Assembly: GCA_029882335.1 (NCBI GenBank)
Contig: JAOUKW010000011.1
Coordinates: forward strand, 1 to 26,153
Reading direction: 5' to 3'
DNA length: 26,153 bases
Source of the DNA: Candidatus Heimdallarchaeota archaeon
GTDB lineage: Archaea > Asgardarchaeota > Heimdallarchaeia > Heimdallarchaeales > Kariarchaeaceae
The notes below the pieces were generated by a model. The model had not been told where the DNA came from and did no database searches. It worked only from the letters and a program-made list of their open reading frames with translations. The position numbers and the translations under genes are program-made. Positions within the stretch are counted from its first letter, which is position 1. Each line of letters begins with the position of its first letter. Of the stretch, positions 1 to 9,428 are shown piece by piece.

Positions 1-633
1 TCTGAAATCTTTCCAGAACTTATTCCAATTTCAAATATTAGAACGTTTTCTATATCAGGAAGTGAATGGAAAATGTATCATAAATTGAAGAATTTTCCTA
101 AAGGATTCTTAGTGATGGGTGATGCATTTGTAAGAGTTAATCCAATTTATGGACAAGGTATGACTTCAGCAGCAATTCAAGCTGAAACACTTGCAAAAGC
201 ATTAAGAAGGACAACAAAACTGGAAGAAATTCATAAGAAATATTATAAAATGGTTCCCTCTAAAGTTGGATTAATTTGGAAATTATCAACAGCAGAAGAT
301 TTACGTTATTCACCAGTTGAGGGTAAAAGATCTTTATATATCAAAATCTTCCATTGGTATAGTAAAATGATACTTGAGACAAGTTATGATCCTCAAATCT
401 ATAAACAGTTTATGAAAGTATTTAATTTTATAGCTCCTGAAATAAGTTTATTTAAACCAACTTTTGTAATTAGATTGATGTATATGAAATTATTTGGAGA
501 ACCTAATAACAATTATAATCTAGATGAAGAAATTACTATTTTAAAGAAACACAAGATTTTGAGGGATATGCAAATAATTGAAAATAACGGGATACAACCT
601 AAAGAAGAAGAAAAAATAATAAGTGTTTTATAA
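1..633 (+). CDS. FAD-dependent monooxygenase/oxidoreductase, C-terminal part (5' end outside window)
   Basis: The frame is open from base 1, so only the last ~210 residues are present. The segment GFLVMGDAFVRVNPIYGQGM, followed by TSAAIQAETLAKAL, is the typical second FAD-contacting motif (GD...NP.yGqGM..A) of the group A flavin monooxygenase/geranylgeranyl-reductase superfamily, where the Asp binds the FAD ribityl chain. The N-terminal Rossmann GxGxxG motif lies upstream of the window. Residues after the motif are helical and basic, with no obvious membrane segment. The substrate cannot be told. The gene ends convergently with the acetyltransferase gene about 90 bp away. Family assignment is fairly safe; the specific reaction is not. 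Confidence 0.8.
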   Translation, partial: SEIFPELIPISNIRTFSISGSEWKMYHKLKNFPKGFLVMGDAFVRVNPIYGQGMTSAAIQAETLAKALRRTTKLEEIHKKYYKMVPSKVGLIWKLSTAEDLRYSPVEGKRSLYIKIFHWYSKMILETSYDPQIYKQFMKVFNFIAPEISLFKPTFVIRLMYMKLFGEPNNNYNLDEEITILKKHKILRDMQIIENNGIQPKEEEKIISVL

Positions 634-721
634 CTCTCTGTAAATCCAAAAAATCAAATATAACTCGTAATTAGAAAGAAATAGTGTAATAACATATATT
701 GAGGTGAAAATTCTAGAGAAT

Positions 722-1771
722 TCAATCTTTAATTTCTGAATTTAGGTTTAATATTTTTAATGCAGTTTTTATTTTTAGATTGATGAATACATTATTTCGA
801 TATGGTTTAAACCCTAATCGTTGATTTATCGAAACCATTGGTGCATTAGTATCTGCAGTACCTGTAGATATAATTTGTACAGAAGGGAATCTAGACTTTA
901 TTTCTTTAAGCATTCTAGCTTTTAATATTTTTCCCAATCCTCTTCCTCTATATTTTTCCAGTACACCGGTCAATTCTTGATGAATCAAATAGTTAACCTC
1001 CTTTTGATAAAGCATCTCAGTAAGACCACTGATTTTACCATCTTCTTCGATGGATAAAACGAACAGATGATGGTAACCAATTTGCCTTAAGTTTTCTTCT
1101 TCTTTCCGAAATGAATCAGATGTAACTTTAACTATATCTTCTAATCCTTCTGATGGTGCTTGATTGTTAGTTTCAGTATATACATCAACAAAATCATCCA
1201 TTATGTTATCTGGTATTTGATCATAATAATTGAATGAGACTCCTTTTGCTCTTGTTTTTCCTTCTTCAATCCAAGTATCAATCATATCCCAGTTTACATC
1301 AATTAGCTTTAATCTTCTTTCACCTCCTTCATTACCTAAAGTCGCCCCTATTTTTTTGCAGAACTCCCTTCCTATTGAGTTAAATACCAGTGATTGGATT
1401 GTAGTAATTCCAACTTCATCTAAATACTTCAATATGTCAATAATTAGGGCTTTTCCGTAGCCTTTTCCCCTATACTTTTCTAATATATTACAGCTAACAA
1501 AAGCAATATGTGCATTAGTTTCATATTCCGGTGAATCTTTGGTTGGATGAGTAATTCTTGAAGTACCCACCAATTTATCTTCTTCATAAACAACTAACCT
1601 GTATAAGAATTCATCTTCCTTCTTATATTTTATTGATTTTTTCATTATATCATCAGATGGTATAGGGTCATCAGGATGTTCAGTTTGGTAATATTGTTTA
1701 AGATATGTGATATAATCCGATAAAAAGCTGCTATCGTCCAAATCTTCTAAATTAAGTTTTTTTATTTGCAT
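722..1771 (-). CDS. Double GNAT-domain N-acetyltransferase
   Basis: About 349 residues with two GNAT folds in tandem. The first carries the acetyl-CoA pyrophosphate-loop motif in ILEKYRGKGYGKALIIDIL (about residue 105), the second in VLEKYRGRGLGKILKARML (about residue 280). Both fit the R/Q-x-x-G-x-G/A signature of the family. Tandem GNAT proteins include mycothiol-synthase-like enzymes, but nothing here identifies the acceptor. Start choice: the longest frame begins at 1786, but that ATG directly abuts AGGAGG, leaving no spacing. The next in-frame ATG at 1771 is 15 nt from it. I favour 1771, with 1786 possible. The gene is divergent from the nuclease-helicase gene, with about 130 bp between them. 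Confidence 0.85.
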   Translation of the reverse strand: MQIKKLNLEDLDDSSFLSDYITYLKQYYQTEHPDDPIPSDDIMKKSIKYKKEDEFLYRLVVYEEDKLVGTSRITHPTKDSPEYETNAHIAFVSCNILEKYRGKGYGKALIIDILKYLDEVGITTIQSLVFNSIGREFCKKIGATLGNEGGERRLKLIDVNWDMIDTWIEEGKTRAKGVSFNYYDQIPDNIMDDFVDVYTETNNQAPSEGLEDIVKVTSDSFRKEEENLRQIGYHHLFVLSIEEDGKISGLTEMLYQKEVNYLIHQELTGVLEKYRGRGLGKILKARMLKEIKSRFPSVQIISTGTADTNAPMVSINQRLGFKPYRNNVFINLKIKTALKILNLNSEIKD

Positions 1772-1901
1772 AATTAAAGTAATCATCCTCCTAACAAATA
1801 AAAATCTTAATTTAGAACTAGATAAAAGAATACAGAATATTATTTCTATTGTAAATTTTTATGATGAGAAATATTAAATAATACTTTTGGATAGGTAAAT
1901 T

Positions 1902-3560
1902 ATGGTTTGGGGGACACCAATATCAATTTCAAGTATTAGCTCTGATGATAATTTAGAAAATCTAACGAAAGGAGAACTGTTAATTGCTTTACGATTAAAA
2001 TCACTGAAAGAAGTTGAATTAAGTATTAAAGGAAAGGAAATAGAAACTATTTGGGCACAAGTAAATTTATTACAAGGCCTGAAGCGAGTTGATTTTTTGT
2101 TATTCTTGCAGAATGCATTAATTGTAATTGAAGTCAAAGATCATAAAAGCCTAGAAAATATCGAATATCCTTGGAATGATGGGAACGCTTGGGATCAAAT
2201 TCAAGGATATATCTCACTTGTTACTGAATCTGTTGAAGGATATTTACCAGTTTATGGATTTGTTATTTTTCCTTATTTACAGGAAACTGCTAACGTAAAA
2301 CCATATGATAATTATACTCAAAATAAAATGAATCTAACTACATTTTGGGGAAAAGGATATTCTTCAATGTTGAAAAATAAAATTACCGAAATTATGAGTA
2401 GTAACCTTTTTAATTCAACTGATAGACTATTTTGCTCTATGCAAAAATTAATACCTGATTATTTTATAACTACTGGTGATTGTGGGACTAATTTAGATCT
2501 AAATACATTAGATAAACGCCAAGCTCAAATTGTTTTTTCAAATAAGTTTACTGGCGATAGAATCATTTATGGTATTGCAGGTAGTGGAAAAACTATTATG
2601 ATGAAGAAAAAAGTGAAATGGTATAGTGATCTATATCCAGATTCAAATATCTTAGTTCTCTGTTATAATAAAGCTTTAAGTAAATATTTGTCAAAGGAAA
2701 TAAACGAAAGTAAAATTGAAGTACGAACAATTTATTCTTGGATGAATAAGATATATAAGCAATGGATGGATCAAGGATTAGAAGTTAAAACATTTGTTAA
2801 GGAAAGATATTTAGATGAATTAACCGGAGAGATACTAAGAGGAATAAATAAAGGGTATAAATTACCTTCATTCGACGCAATTTTTATTGATGAGGGACAA
2901 GATTTTCAAAAATCTTGGTTTGAAATTGTAAGAACTTCATATTCATATTCTGATAATTCTATGTTCTTAGTTTGTTTGGATGGGTTACAATCTATTCATA
3001 GACGCCAACTCGATAAATTTAGTTGGAGTGATATCGGAATTCAAGCTCGAGGTCGAGTGATTAAATTAACTGAAAACTATCGTAATCGAAAAGAAATTTC
3101 AAATCATGGGTTTAATTATATTAAAACGATCACCGACGAATCGGAAGGTGAAGAAGATTTTATTCAATTAATCACTAATTATAAACCAATTAGAGATGGA
3201 GGAAAGGTAATTTGCAAACAATTAACCGTAACAAATTTATCCTCCTATATCAAGGATGAAATCGATAAACAAAATACAGCTAGTTCAATTATGATTCTCA
3301 TTGATTTTAGAGCACCAAAAAAAATATCTGCTGAATTGGTAAAAGTCGTGGGAAATTCAATAAAAGACTGTGTTAATACAGAAGATATCTATTTACCAGT
3401 TAGTAATAATGTACCTATCTATACAATTTATCGATCAAAAGGACTTGAAGCAGATGTGGTATTTTTAATTCATTCAGAGAAAACAAATCCTAAAAAGATG
3501 TATGTAGGATCAACAAGAGCAAGAGATATTCTTTATGATATTGAATTATCAGTAAAATAA
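1902..3560 (+). CDS. NERD-like nuclease fused to UvrD/Rep-family (SF1) helicase
   Basis: 552 residues. The N-terminal ~200 residues look like a nuclease-related (NERD, PD-(D/E)xK-like) domain: D64 in RVDFLLF, then IVIEVKD with E77 and K79, the expected D...ExK spacing. The helicase core follows: Walker A GIAGSGKT (224-231), Walker B as FIDEGQDF (about 328-335), the Q/R motif LTENYRNRKE, motif V in YRSKGLEADVVFL, and motif VI in VGSTRARD near the C-terminus. This order is that of SF1A helicases, without the usual large 2B insertion, and resembles NERD-helicase proteins often found in defence loci. It would act on DNA or RNA in the cytoplasm. No partner gene is adjacent, so a defence role is inference only. 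Confidence 0.85.
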   Translation: MVWGTPISISSISSDDNLENLTKGELLIALRLKSLKEVELSIKGKEIETIWAQVNLLQGLKRVDFLLFLQNALIVIEVKDHKSLENIEYPWNDGNAWDQIQGYISLVTESVEGYLPVYGFVIFPYLQETANVKPYDNYTQNKMNLTTFWGKGYSSMLKNKITEIMSSNLFNSTDRLFCSMQKLIPDYFITTGDCGTNLDLNTLDKRQAQIVFSNKFTGDRIIYGIAGSGKTIMMKKKVKWYSDLYPDSNILVLCYNKALSKYLSKEINESKIEVRTIYSWMNKIYKQWMDQGLEVKTFVKERYLDELTGEILRGINKGYKLPSFDAIFIDEGQDFQKSWFEIVRTSYSYSDNSMFLVCLDGLQSIHRRQLDKFSWSDIGIQARGRVIKLTENYRNRKEISNHGFNYIKTITDESEGEEDFIQLITNYKPIRDGGKVICKQLTVTNLSSYIKDEIDKQNTASSIMILIDFRAPKKISAELVKVVGNSIKDCVNTEDIYLPVSNNVPIYTIYRSKGLEADVVFLIHSEKTNPKKMYVGSTRARDILYDIELSVK

Positions 3561-3644
3561 TAATTTGAGTACTTATACTTAGACCATATTCAGTCGTATA
3601 GTAATAGTAATTATACTCTTTCCATTTACTTCAAAGTGAAATAA

Positions 3645-6600
3645 TCAATCAGAATCATCTCTGAAAAAATCAAGAATACCAGAGAAATCAAAATCAATAT
3701 TATCAAGGTTTATTTTATCAAGGGATAATCCTATATCTTCTTCTTTTTCTATAGAAATTTCATCTCTACTCTTACTAACAGATTCATTTAATAATTCTTT
3801 ATTTTTCTTTTTGAAAAAGAAAGCAGAGATGAAAGAAGTCAAGATAACTATAAATATTCCTGTTAACGATGTTAGGGAGATATCAATATATTTCGATATA
3901 ATTCTTCCATAATCGATGAATAAGGGTAATATCGTAATTATTATACTCCAAAATGCAATGAATACAGCTAAAGAATTGGCATGATTTACCTTAAATTTTT
4001 CTAAGACTTGTAAATTATTTTTCCTAACGATAGGTAATGTTATTCTTTTACTTGTGGTCTTTATATCAGGGATGCTTTTATTTAACTCAAAGTATAATTC
4101 TACAGAATATATAATTTCTAATTTATTTTCACTAACCAACTTGTCATCCATATCCATTACAAATATATCTTTTAGCCATGTGTTTGATGGATTAAGCTGA
4201 TATTTTTGATGTTCAATATCTGAATTAGGGTAAAATAAATGATCGATTCTAAGTTTTTGTAACCATTGAGTCTCTAATTCAAAAACAACTCTCGCAACTG
4301 CTGGAAATCGTGTTTGTCCACTTAATGGGAAACTAGATCTCTCTCCCATAATTTTTACCAAATTATTTACTCTAATTTTCAAATACCTTTCCCCATGATA
4401 CACTTTTGTAGGTAATTCTACAAACCACATTGGATCAAGCTCTTCTTGTGGATTACGAAAATTCTTGTAATTGTGAGTCATATCTGTATTCAAATCATTT
4501 GCTCCAAATAATAAATTAAGGGATGTTTCTGATGTTATATTTCTTTGACTCTCCTCAAGTAAAAATTGTATTCTCCAATTGGAATTAAATACACTATCTA
4601 TGAAAGCTGATTGAGATGGAAAAGACCAAATAATGTTCCACCAATTACTTACTCCAAGCCATAAATAATACCAATGACTGCTACGTAAATAATCACCAGA
4701 GTTATGAATATTATTTATGAGTGTTAATAACCAATTAATTCCTAATGGATTTGATATAGACAGAAATACAGCCTTCTTGGGTTCATAATTATAAATTATA
4801 TCTAATGGTCTGAAGATATCTTGGGGATTTGGACTATGTTCCAATATTTGGGCACTTTGAGCACAAAAAATAAATCCTTTTTTATAATCACCACGGGCAT
4901 AATGAATTCTACCAAGTTTATTTAATGGAATTGCAATCCTTAATTTATTAGGATTTGATTTTAGTAAATTCATTGCTTCTGTAACATATTTGATTGCCTC
5001 ATCATATTTCTTCTGCAATATATAATTTTCAGCTAAATTCTTCAAGGGATGCGATTTATCAACTGAATTGTTATCCTCGTAAAGTTTAATTGCCTGAAGA
5101 TATTTTTCTTTTGATGTGTTTAAATCTCCTTCTACTCGGTATGCATTACCAATGCCTGTGAGTGTTTTTGCCTCATCTAATGGACTTGTATGCTGATCGT
5201 AGATTTTCAAGGCACGTCCATAATTTTCTAATGCAACATCATTTTCTCCACGAATAAAATATGTTTCTCCCAAGTAATATAAAATTGCAGCTTCATTTAA
5301 AGGATTAGAACTTCTCTCATAGAGTTTTCTTGCTTGAATATACAGTTCCTGTGCTTTATCTAACTCCCCTTTAGATCGATATGCATTTCCTAATCCTGTT
5401 AATATTGATGCTTTTGCGAGAAAATCAATGTGATCTTCATAAAATAGCAACCCATTTTCAAAATATTCAATTGCATTTCTAGGTTCCCCTTTTACCAAAT
5501 AAGCATTTGCTATGCCAATATAACTGTAAGTTGTATCCACATACTTTTCAAGCTGATGAAAAATCTTTATAGCATTGTTATAATAACCCATTGCCTGATC
5601 CAAGTCCATCTGGTGATGATTTATTATACCTAGTAACTGATTAATACGACCTTGCCTGAATGTATCATTCACCTGTGTGTATTGTTCTAAACTAAGTTTT
5701 GCATGAATTATGGTTTGGTTAAATTCACCTTTTAACTTGAAAAAAATAGCTAATTGTTGATTTAGATAAGCCATTAACCGAGGTTTATCATTGCTTTTTA
5801 ATTTTTCATTTAATTCTACTATTTCACTATCAAATCGATTTTCTAATACCTCCATACCAAATAAATCTCTTCCTTTCTGTATATATCCATCCATTTTATC
5901 AATTAAGCTTGGATTAATACTATAATTCAGAATAGCCTTAATAAAGTATGATAATGCGACATCTCTCTTATCTAGGGTTAAGTAAACTAGACATAAACTA
6001 TAGTAGGTTTCACCCTCATCAAAAGAATTTTGTGTTTTCTTATATAAAACCAGTGCTTTCTTATATTCTTTCAATGCTAATTGGTAATTTTCATTTTCGT
6101 GATAGACTTGTCCGATACTGTACGTGATGTTGGCAACATCTGTTGTTGCGTTCAATCGCAGGAACGTATTAATAGCATCATTAAAGTATTTTATCGCGTT
6201 TTTGTCTTTATTATCCTGTAGAATAAAACCAATATGCCTTTGACTTTTTGCTGTTTCTAAAACAGCATCGTGCTTTATATATAATGATAATGCTTTTTTC
6301 CAATTAATCATGGCTAATTCATAATCACCTTTATCATGAGATAAATTCGCTAATTCATAATATACATGAGCTAAACCGATCTCTTGAGATGGAGATGGTG
6401 TAATATCAGATAAAATTGATAATGCTCTCTCATATGATTTTTGACATCTCTTTAACTCTCCCTGTTTATTTTGGATTTTACCGATTTCTACTAATATATG
6501 ACCTATATTTATTTTTTTGTCTAGTTGTTCATAAACATTTAAAGCCTGTTTGTAATTAAATAAAGCACTGTCTAATTCTGACTTGTCTTTGTGAGAACGA

Positions 6601-6677
6601 GCTTTATCAATAAATAATTTTGCCTGACTGTCATAATGAGATATATCTGATTGATCTAATGATAAATCTCCTACCAT
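3645..6677 (-). CDS. Large TPR-repeat protein with two C-terminal membrane helices
   Basis: About 1010 residues. Roughly the first 650 are tetratricopeptide repeats of ~40-residue period, with recurrent W/Y-x-x-LG/A..Y...G....A...Y..AL patterns such as GNAYRSKGELDKAQELYIQA. They fall in two blocks separated near residues 255-310. A Trp-rich non-repeat region follows (WYYLWLGVSNWWNIIW), then a probable beta-rich domain, two hydrophobic helices (about 900-920 and 935-955) and a ~55-residue acidic tail ending FRDDSD. It is therefore membrane-anchored, with the TPR array probably cytoplasmic as there is no signal peptide. Start: the frame opens at a GTG (6689) abutting AGGAAA. The ATG at 6677 is 12 nt downstream of that site and is preferred. 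Partners are unknown; a scaffold role is inferred only from the TPRs. Confidence 0.8.
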   Translation of the reverse strand: MVGDLSLDQSDISHYDSQAKLFIDKARSHKDKSELDSALFNYKQALNVYEQLDKKINIGHILVEIGKIQNKQGELKRCQKSYERALSILSDITPSPSQEIGLAHVYYELANLSHDKGDYELAMINWKKALSLYIKHDAVLETAKSQRHIGFILQDNKDKNAIKYFNDAINTFLRLNATTDVANITYSIGQVYHENENYQLALKEYKKALVLYKKTQNSFDEGETYYSLCLVYLTLDKRDVALSYFIKAILNYSINPSLIDKMDGYIQKGRDLFGMEVLENRFDSEIVELNEKLKSNDKPRLMAYLNQQLAIFFKLKGEFNQTIIHAKLSLEQYTQVNDTFRQGRINQLLGIINHHQMDLDQAMGYYNNAIKIFHQLEKYVDTTYSYIGIANAYLVKGEPRNAIEYFENGLLFYEDHIDFLAKASILTGLGNAYRSKGELDKAQELYIQARKLYERSSNPLNEAAILYYLGETYFIRGENDVALENYGRALKIYDQHTSPLDEAKTLTGIGNAYRVEGDLNTSKEKYLQAIKLYEDNNSVDKSHPLKNLAENYILQKKYDEAIKYVTEAMNLLKSNPNKLRIAIPLNKLGRIHYARGDYKKGFIFCAQSAQILEHSPNPQDIFRPLDIIYNYEPKKAVFLSISNPLGINWLLTLINNIHNSGDYLRSSHWYYLWLGVSNWWNIIWSFPSQSAFIDSVFNSNWRIQFLLEESQRNITSETSLNLLFGANDLNTDMTHNYKNFRNPQEELDPMWFVELPTKVYHGERYLKIRVNNLVKIMGERSSFPLSGQTRFPAVARVVFELETQWLQKLRIDHLFYPNSDIEHQKYQLNPSNTWLKDIFVMDMDDKLVSENKLEIIYSVELYFELNKSIPDIKTTSKRITLPIVRKNNLQVLEKFKVNHANSLAVFIAFWSIIITILPLFIDYGRIISKYIDISLTSLTGIFIVILTSFISAFFFKKKNKELLNESVSKSRDEISIEKEEDIGLSLDKINLDNIDFDFSGILDFFRDDSD

Positions 6678-6835
6678 ATTTATTACCACTTTCCTATGAT
6701 TGAAGTTATTAATTAATAATATAAATTAGTTTCATCTCTTGTAACTAAATAAGTAATTAACTGAAGGGTTTTCTTTGGTTTTAATATTTATTTTTGATGA
6801 AGACATTATAACCTTGTTTAATCACAAATATGACC

Positions 6836-6856
6836 GGATAACCGAATATATAAATA
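6836..6856 (+). promoter_or_regulatory. Promoter with BRE/TATA and GGATAACCGAA motif
   Basis: ACCGAA (6841-6846) directly precedes TATATAAATA (6847-6856), the arrangement of an archaeal BRE and TATA box. The box ends 22 nt before the ATG at 6879, so transcription should begin at or very near the start codon, giving a leaderless mRNA. The 11-mer GGATAACCGAA (6836-6846) recurs exactly at 18749-18759 near the phnD promoter. Confidence 0.55.
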
Positions 6857-6878
6857 TAATATCAGCAAAATAATTTAG

Positions 6879-7871
6879 ATGAAAAAATATTTAATTGTTT
6901 TAATATTATTTTTTTCTGTATCGTTTAACTCTCAGTTGGTATTTAGTGTACCGGGTGATAGCTTTGATGATCCAATTACAGCTGTAATTGGTAATAATAC
7001 CGGAACAATTTCGGGTGTAGATCCAATATATTATTGGTTCGATGGAACTGGTACATATATATTTACACTTAATGGTGATGTAGAGACTCAATTTCATCTA
7101 GATATTTATACTGGTGACAGAGTCAGAATGATTTATAATGGTGTTTCATACCCAATTGTGGAGAGAGCTACTTCTGCAAATGGATTTTATTTGAAAGTGA
7201 TTCCGTATTCCGGTACTGGAGATTATACTTTAACTATTGATGATACACCAGATGTTGTATCAAATGCCTATTTTGATGGATTTCAACAAGGTGATGTCTT
7301 GGAATGGAGTACTGAAGATTATGATGGAAATCATATATCTAATATATCAATAGAAATTCTAACTCCAAACACAATCAACATTATTAGCTCTCAAGAAGAT
7401 TTATTTAGGACAAATTTTACAACCATCACCGGATTTTTAACAATTACTGGTGATGAACCCGGAAATAATCTAATTTATCCTACAATAATTAATTTTGATG
7501 ATCATAGTCAAATGGATTTTGAAACATATTTTACTTTATTTTTTGAGAATGTTTTTCATGATCTTGAGTGTAGTGAGACTGAATGTGTATTATCAGAAAC
7601 AACTGGTGATACTACATTTGATAAAATGACCGGAATTGTTACTTACTTAGATGATACCTTATCATCTAAGATATATACCTTAGAAACTAATTTAGATGAA
7701 TTCCTAGGCAATAATATCGATAATAACAATAATAGTTCTTCAAGTACTCCTGCTGGGACTGATGATAATTCAGTAAATGATGATAAATTAACATTCAATC
7801 CAATTTTTGGCATAATTCTCTTTAGTTTACCAATTTTTAATAAACTTAAAAAAACAAAAATAAGAAATTAA
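6879..7871 (+). CDS. Secreted surface protein with Asn/Ser stalk and C-terminal membrane anchor
   Basis: 330 residues. A classical signal peptide (MKKYLIVLILFFSVSFNSQLVFS) starts the protein. The mature part is acidic and rich in Thr, Asp and Tyr with alternating hydrophobics, as in beta-sandwich surface proteins. The opening GDSFDDPITAVIGNNTGTIS and YTLTIDDTPDV resemble pre-peptidase C-terminal-like beta domains, but this is a weak likeness. A low-complexity linker NNNNSSSSTPAG leads to a hydrophobic helix (FGIILFSLPIF) and a short Lys-rich end, the layout of archaeal C-terminal sorting/anchor domains. It probably faces outward on the cell envelope. No catalytic motif is seen. It is divergently transcribed from the TPR gene and has its own promoter. 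Confidence 0.75.
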   Translation: MKKYLIVLILFFSVSFNSQLVFSVPGDSFDDPITAVIGNNTGTISGVDPIYYWFDGTGTYIFTLNGDVETQFHLDIYTGDRVRMIYNGVSYPIVERATSANGFYLKVIPYSGTGDYTLTIDDTPDVVSNAYFDGFQQGDVLEWSTEDYDGNHISNISIEILTPNTINIISSQEDLFRTNFTTITGFLTITGDEPGNNLIYPTIINFDDHSQMDFETYFTLFFENVFHDLECSETECVLSETTGDTTFDKMTGIVTYLDDTLSSKIYTLETNLDEFLGNNIDNNNNSSSSTPAGTDDNSVNDDKLTFNPIFGIILFSLPIFNKLKKTKIRN

Positions 7872-7955
7872 TAAGAATTAACGTTACATTATACATTTAA
7901 GCTTAATAATTTTCTATCAACTCTAATTAAGTAATCCGATTAATGTAAAATTTAT

Positions 7956-9428
7956 TCAATTATCAAAATATTCCATTAAATTTTTAGGTATTGCTCTACC
8001 ACACATACAATACTGATCCTTTAATCTAGCTGCATTATAACAACAATTATTAAACACACCAATACCTTCTACATGAATTTCATTTGGATTTACTTTAGGC
8101 TGCGTGATTTGTTTGTATTCCTTGGGTTTGATAGGAATAACTCGATATTTCTTTCTTAGCATTGAAATAAATCTATAGCCCAGCAAGGCAATTATTAAAT
8201 AGAAAATGAATAAAAATAGTCCTAATAAAAATTCATTTTGATTACTCATGATATAAAGTAGAAAATTAATGATTAGATACACTGTTAAACCAATATCTCT
8301 GTATCTAGGATTTGTCAAATATAATAAAATAAGAGAAACAATTTGACAAATTAAAACAATCCAAACTAAGAAATATAGCCAATTTCGAGCAGGATTGTTC
8401 AATATCGAATCATTTTGAGAAGTTATATCCCAGTATTTTAGATGAAAATAAGATTTAGTGATTATAATTTCATTATCAGAATTAAACATTAACTCGAAAA
8501 TTCCATTATATTCTCTTGATTTCATTTCTAAGAAATCACCGAATTTACCACTTTCATCAATATCAAAAATATATAAACCTCCAAAACTTCCTAAAGCAAG
8601 TTTACTATTATCTTTACTCCAGGTTGCAGATATTATATAATCCCCCATTACATGTTGGGATAGTATTTGAAAAGAATTATGATCCCGTATAGTTACATCT
8701 CTACTTGATATTGTTACGAGATATTGCTGATTCGATGAAAATTCGAATCTACCCCATCCTGGGCTCTCTACTTTTAATAAAGTCAAATCATTGTTATAAT
8801 AACTTAAATAAGATTCACTTGATGCAATTAAAACCTGATCATTATCAATCCAATCGATTTGATCAATATAAGCAATATTTTCTACGGTATTAAATGTTTC
8901 ATTTATTAGATTATAGGTATTAAGTGTGTATATATAATTATTACTAGGATCTTCATAATAAGCCATAGCAAATGCTACGATTGAATTTGCAGAAGAGTAT
9001 GCAATGGCATCAATTCTACCTTCTCTAGAATTCAATATATGATACGATGCTGGTTGCATAGAAGGATAATCTAGTATTGCCATCACAGATGAGTAATTAT
9101 ATTGAAAATTTCCAAAAATAAGTAATTTAGAGTTATTTTCAATCCAAATATAATTAATTAAATTTACTTTGTCATCTTGATCAAGAAAAATTTCAATTTC
9201 CCTATCTGTATTTCCTAACTCATCAAAATAAATTAAATTTTGAAATGATGATATAGTTGTGACGTATTTTTCTGAAGGATCCCATCTCATAGTCTTAGAA
9301 GTTGTGTTCTCTATGCTCACATCACTTGTATCATATAATATTGCGATTGAACTACTTATAGTAAGAATAAGTAAAATTGGTATTAACCAATTCATTTTTC
9401 TAATAGAATTAATTAGTTGAGTAATCAT
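7956..9428 (-). CDS. Membrane-anchored WD40-like beta-propeller protein with C-terminal Cys cluster
   Basis: About 490 residues from the ATG at 9428; the longest frame adds a TTG two codons upstream. There is one N-terminal hydrophobic helix (about 16-33). A ~300-residue region then shows repeated blade-like strands such as MRWDPSEKYVTTISS, EFSSNQQYLVTISSRDVTIRD and TWSKDNSKLALGS, as in WD40/TolB-like propellers. Three further helices lie at about 352-374, 381-398 and 401-423, and a basic tail ends with a cluster of four Cys (C464, C465, C476, C478) in a NCCYNAARLKDQYCMCGRAI context. That tail resembles a zinc ribbon (CxxCG..L....CxxCG) with both knuckles altered. The propeller is probably extracytoplasmic and the Cys tail cytoplasmic, if an even number of helices separates them. 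Function unknown. Confidence 0.75.
   Translation of the reverse strand: MITQLINSIRKMNWLIPILLILTISSSIAILYDTSDVSIENTTSKTMRWDPSEKYVTTISSFQNLIYFDELGNTDREIEIFLDQDDKVNLINYIWIENNSKLLIFGNFQYNYSSVMAILDYPSMQPASYHILNSREGRIDAIAYSSANSIVAFAMAYYEDPSNNYIYTLNTYNLINETFNTVENIAYIDQIDWIDNDQVLIASSESYLSYYNNDLTLLKVESPGWGRFEFSSNQQYLVTISSRDVTIRDHNSFQILSQHVMGDYIISATWSKDNSKLALGSFGGLYIFDIDESGKFGDFLEMKSREYNGIFELMFNSDNEIIITKSYFHLKYWDITSQNDSILNNPARNWLYFLVWIVLICQIVSLILLYLTNPRYRDIGLTVYLIINFLLYIMSNQNEFLLGLFLFIFYLIIALLGYRFISMLRKKYRVIPIKPKEYKQITQPKVNPNEIHVEGIGVFNNCCYNAARLKDQYCMCGRAIPKNLMEYFDN

Noticed and set aside
7881..7906. TAACGTTA and TTAAGCTTAA palindromes after the surface-protein gene as a terminator
   Set aside because: Short AT-rich palindromes without stable GC stem; archaeal termination does not need them, so no support.
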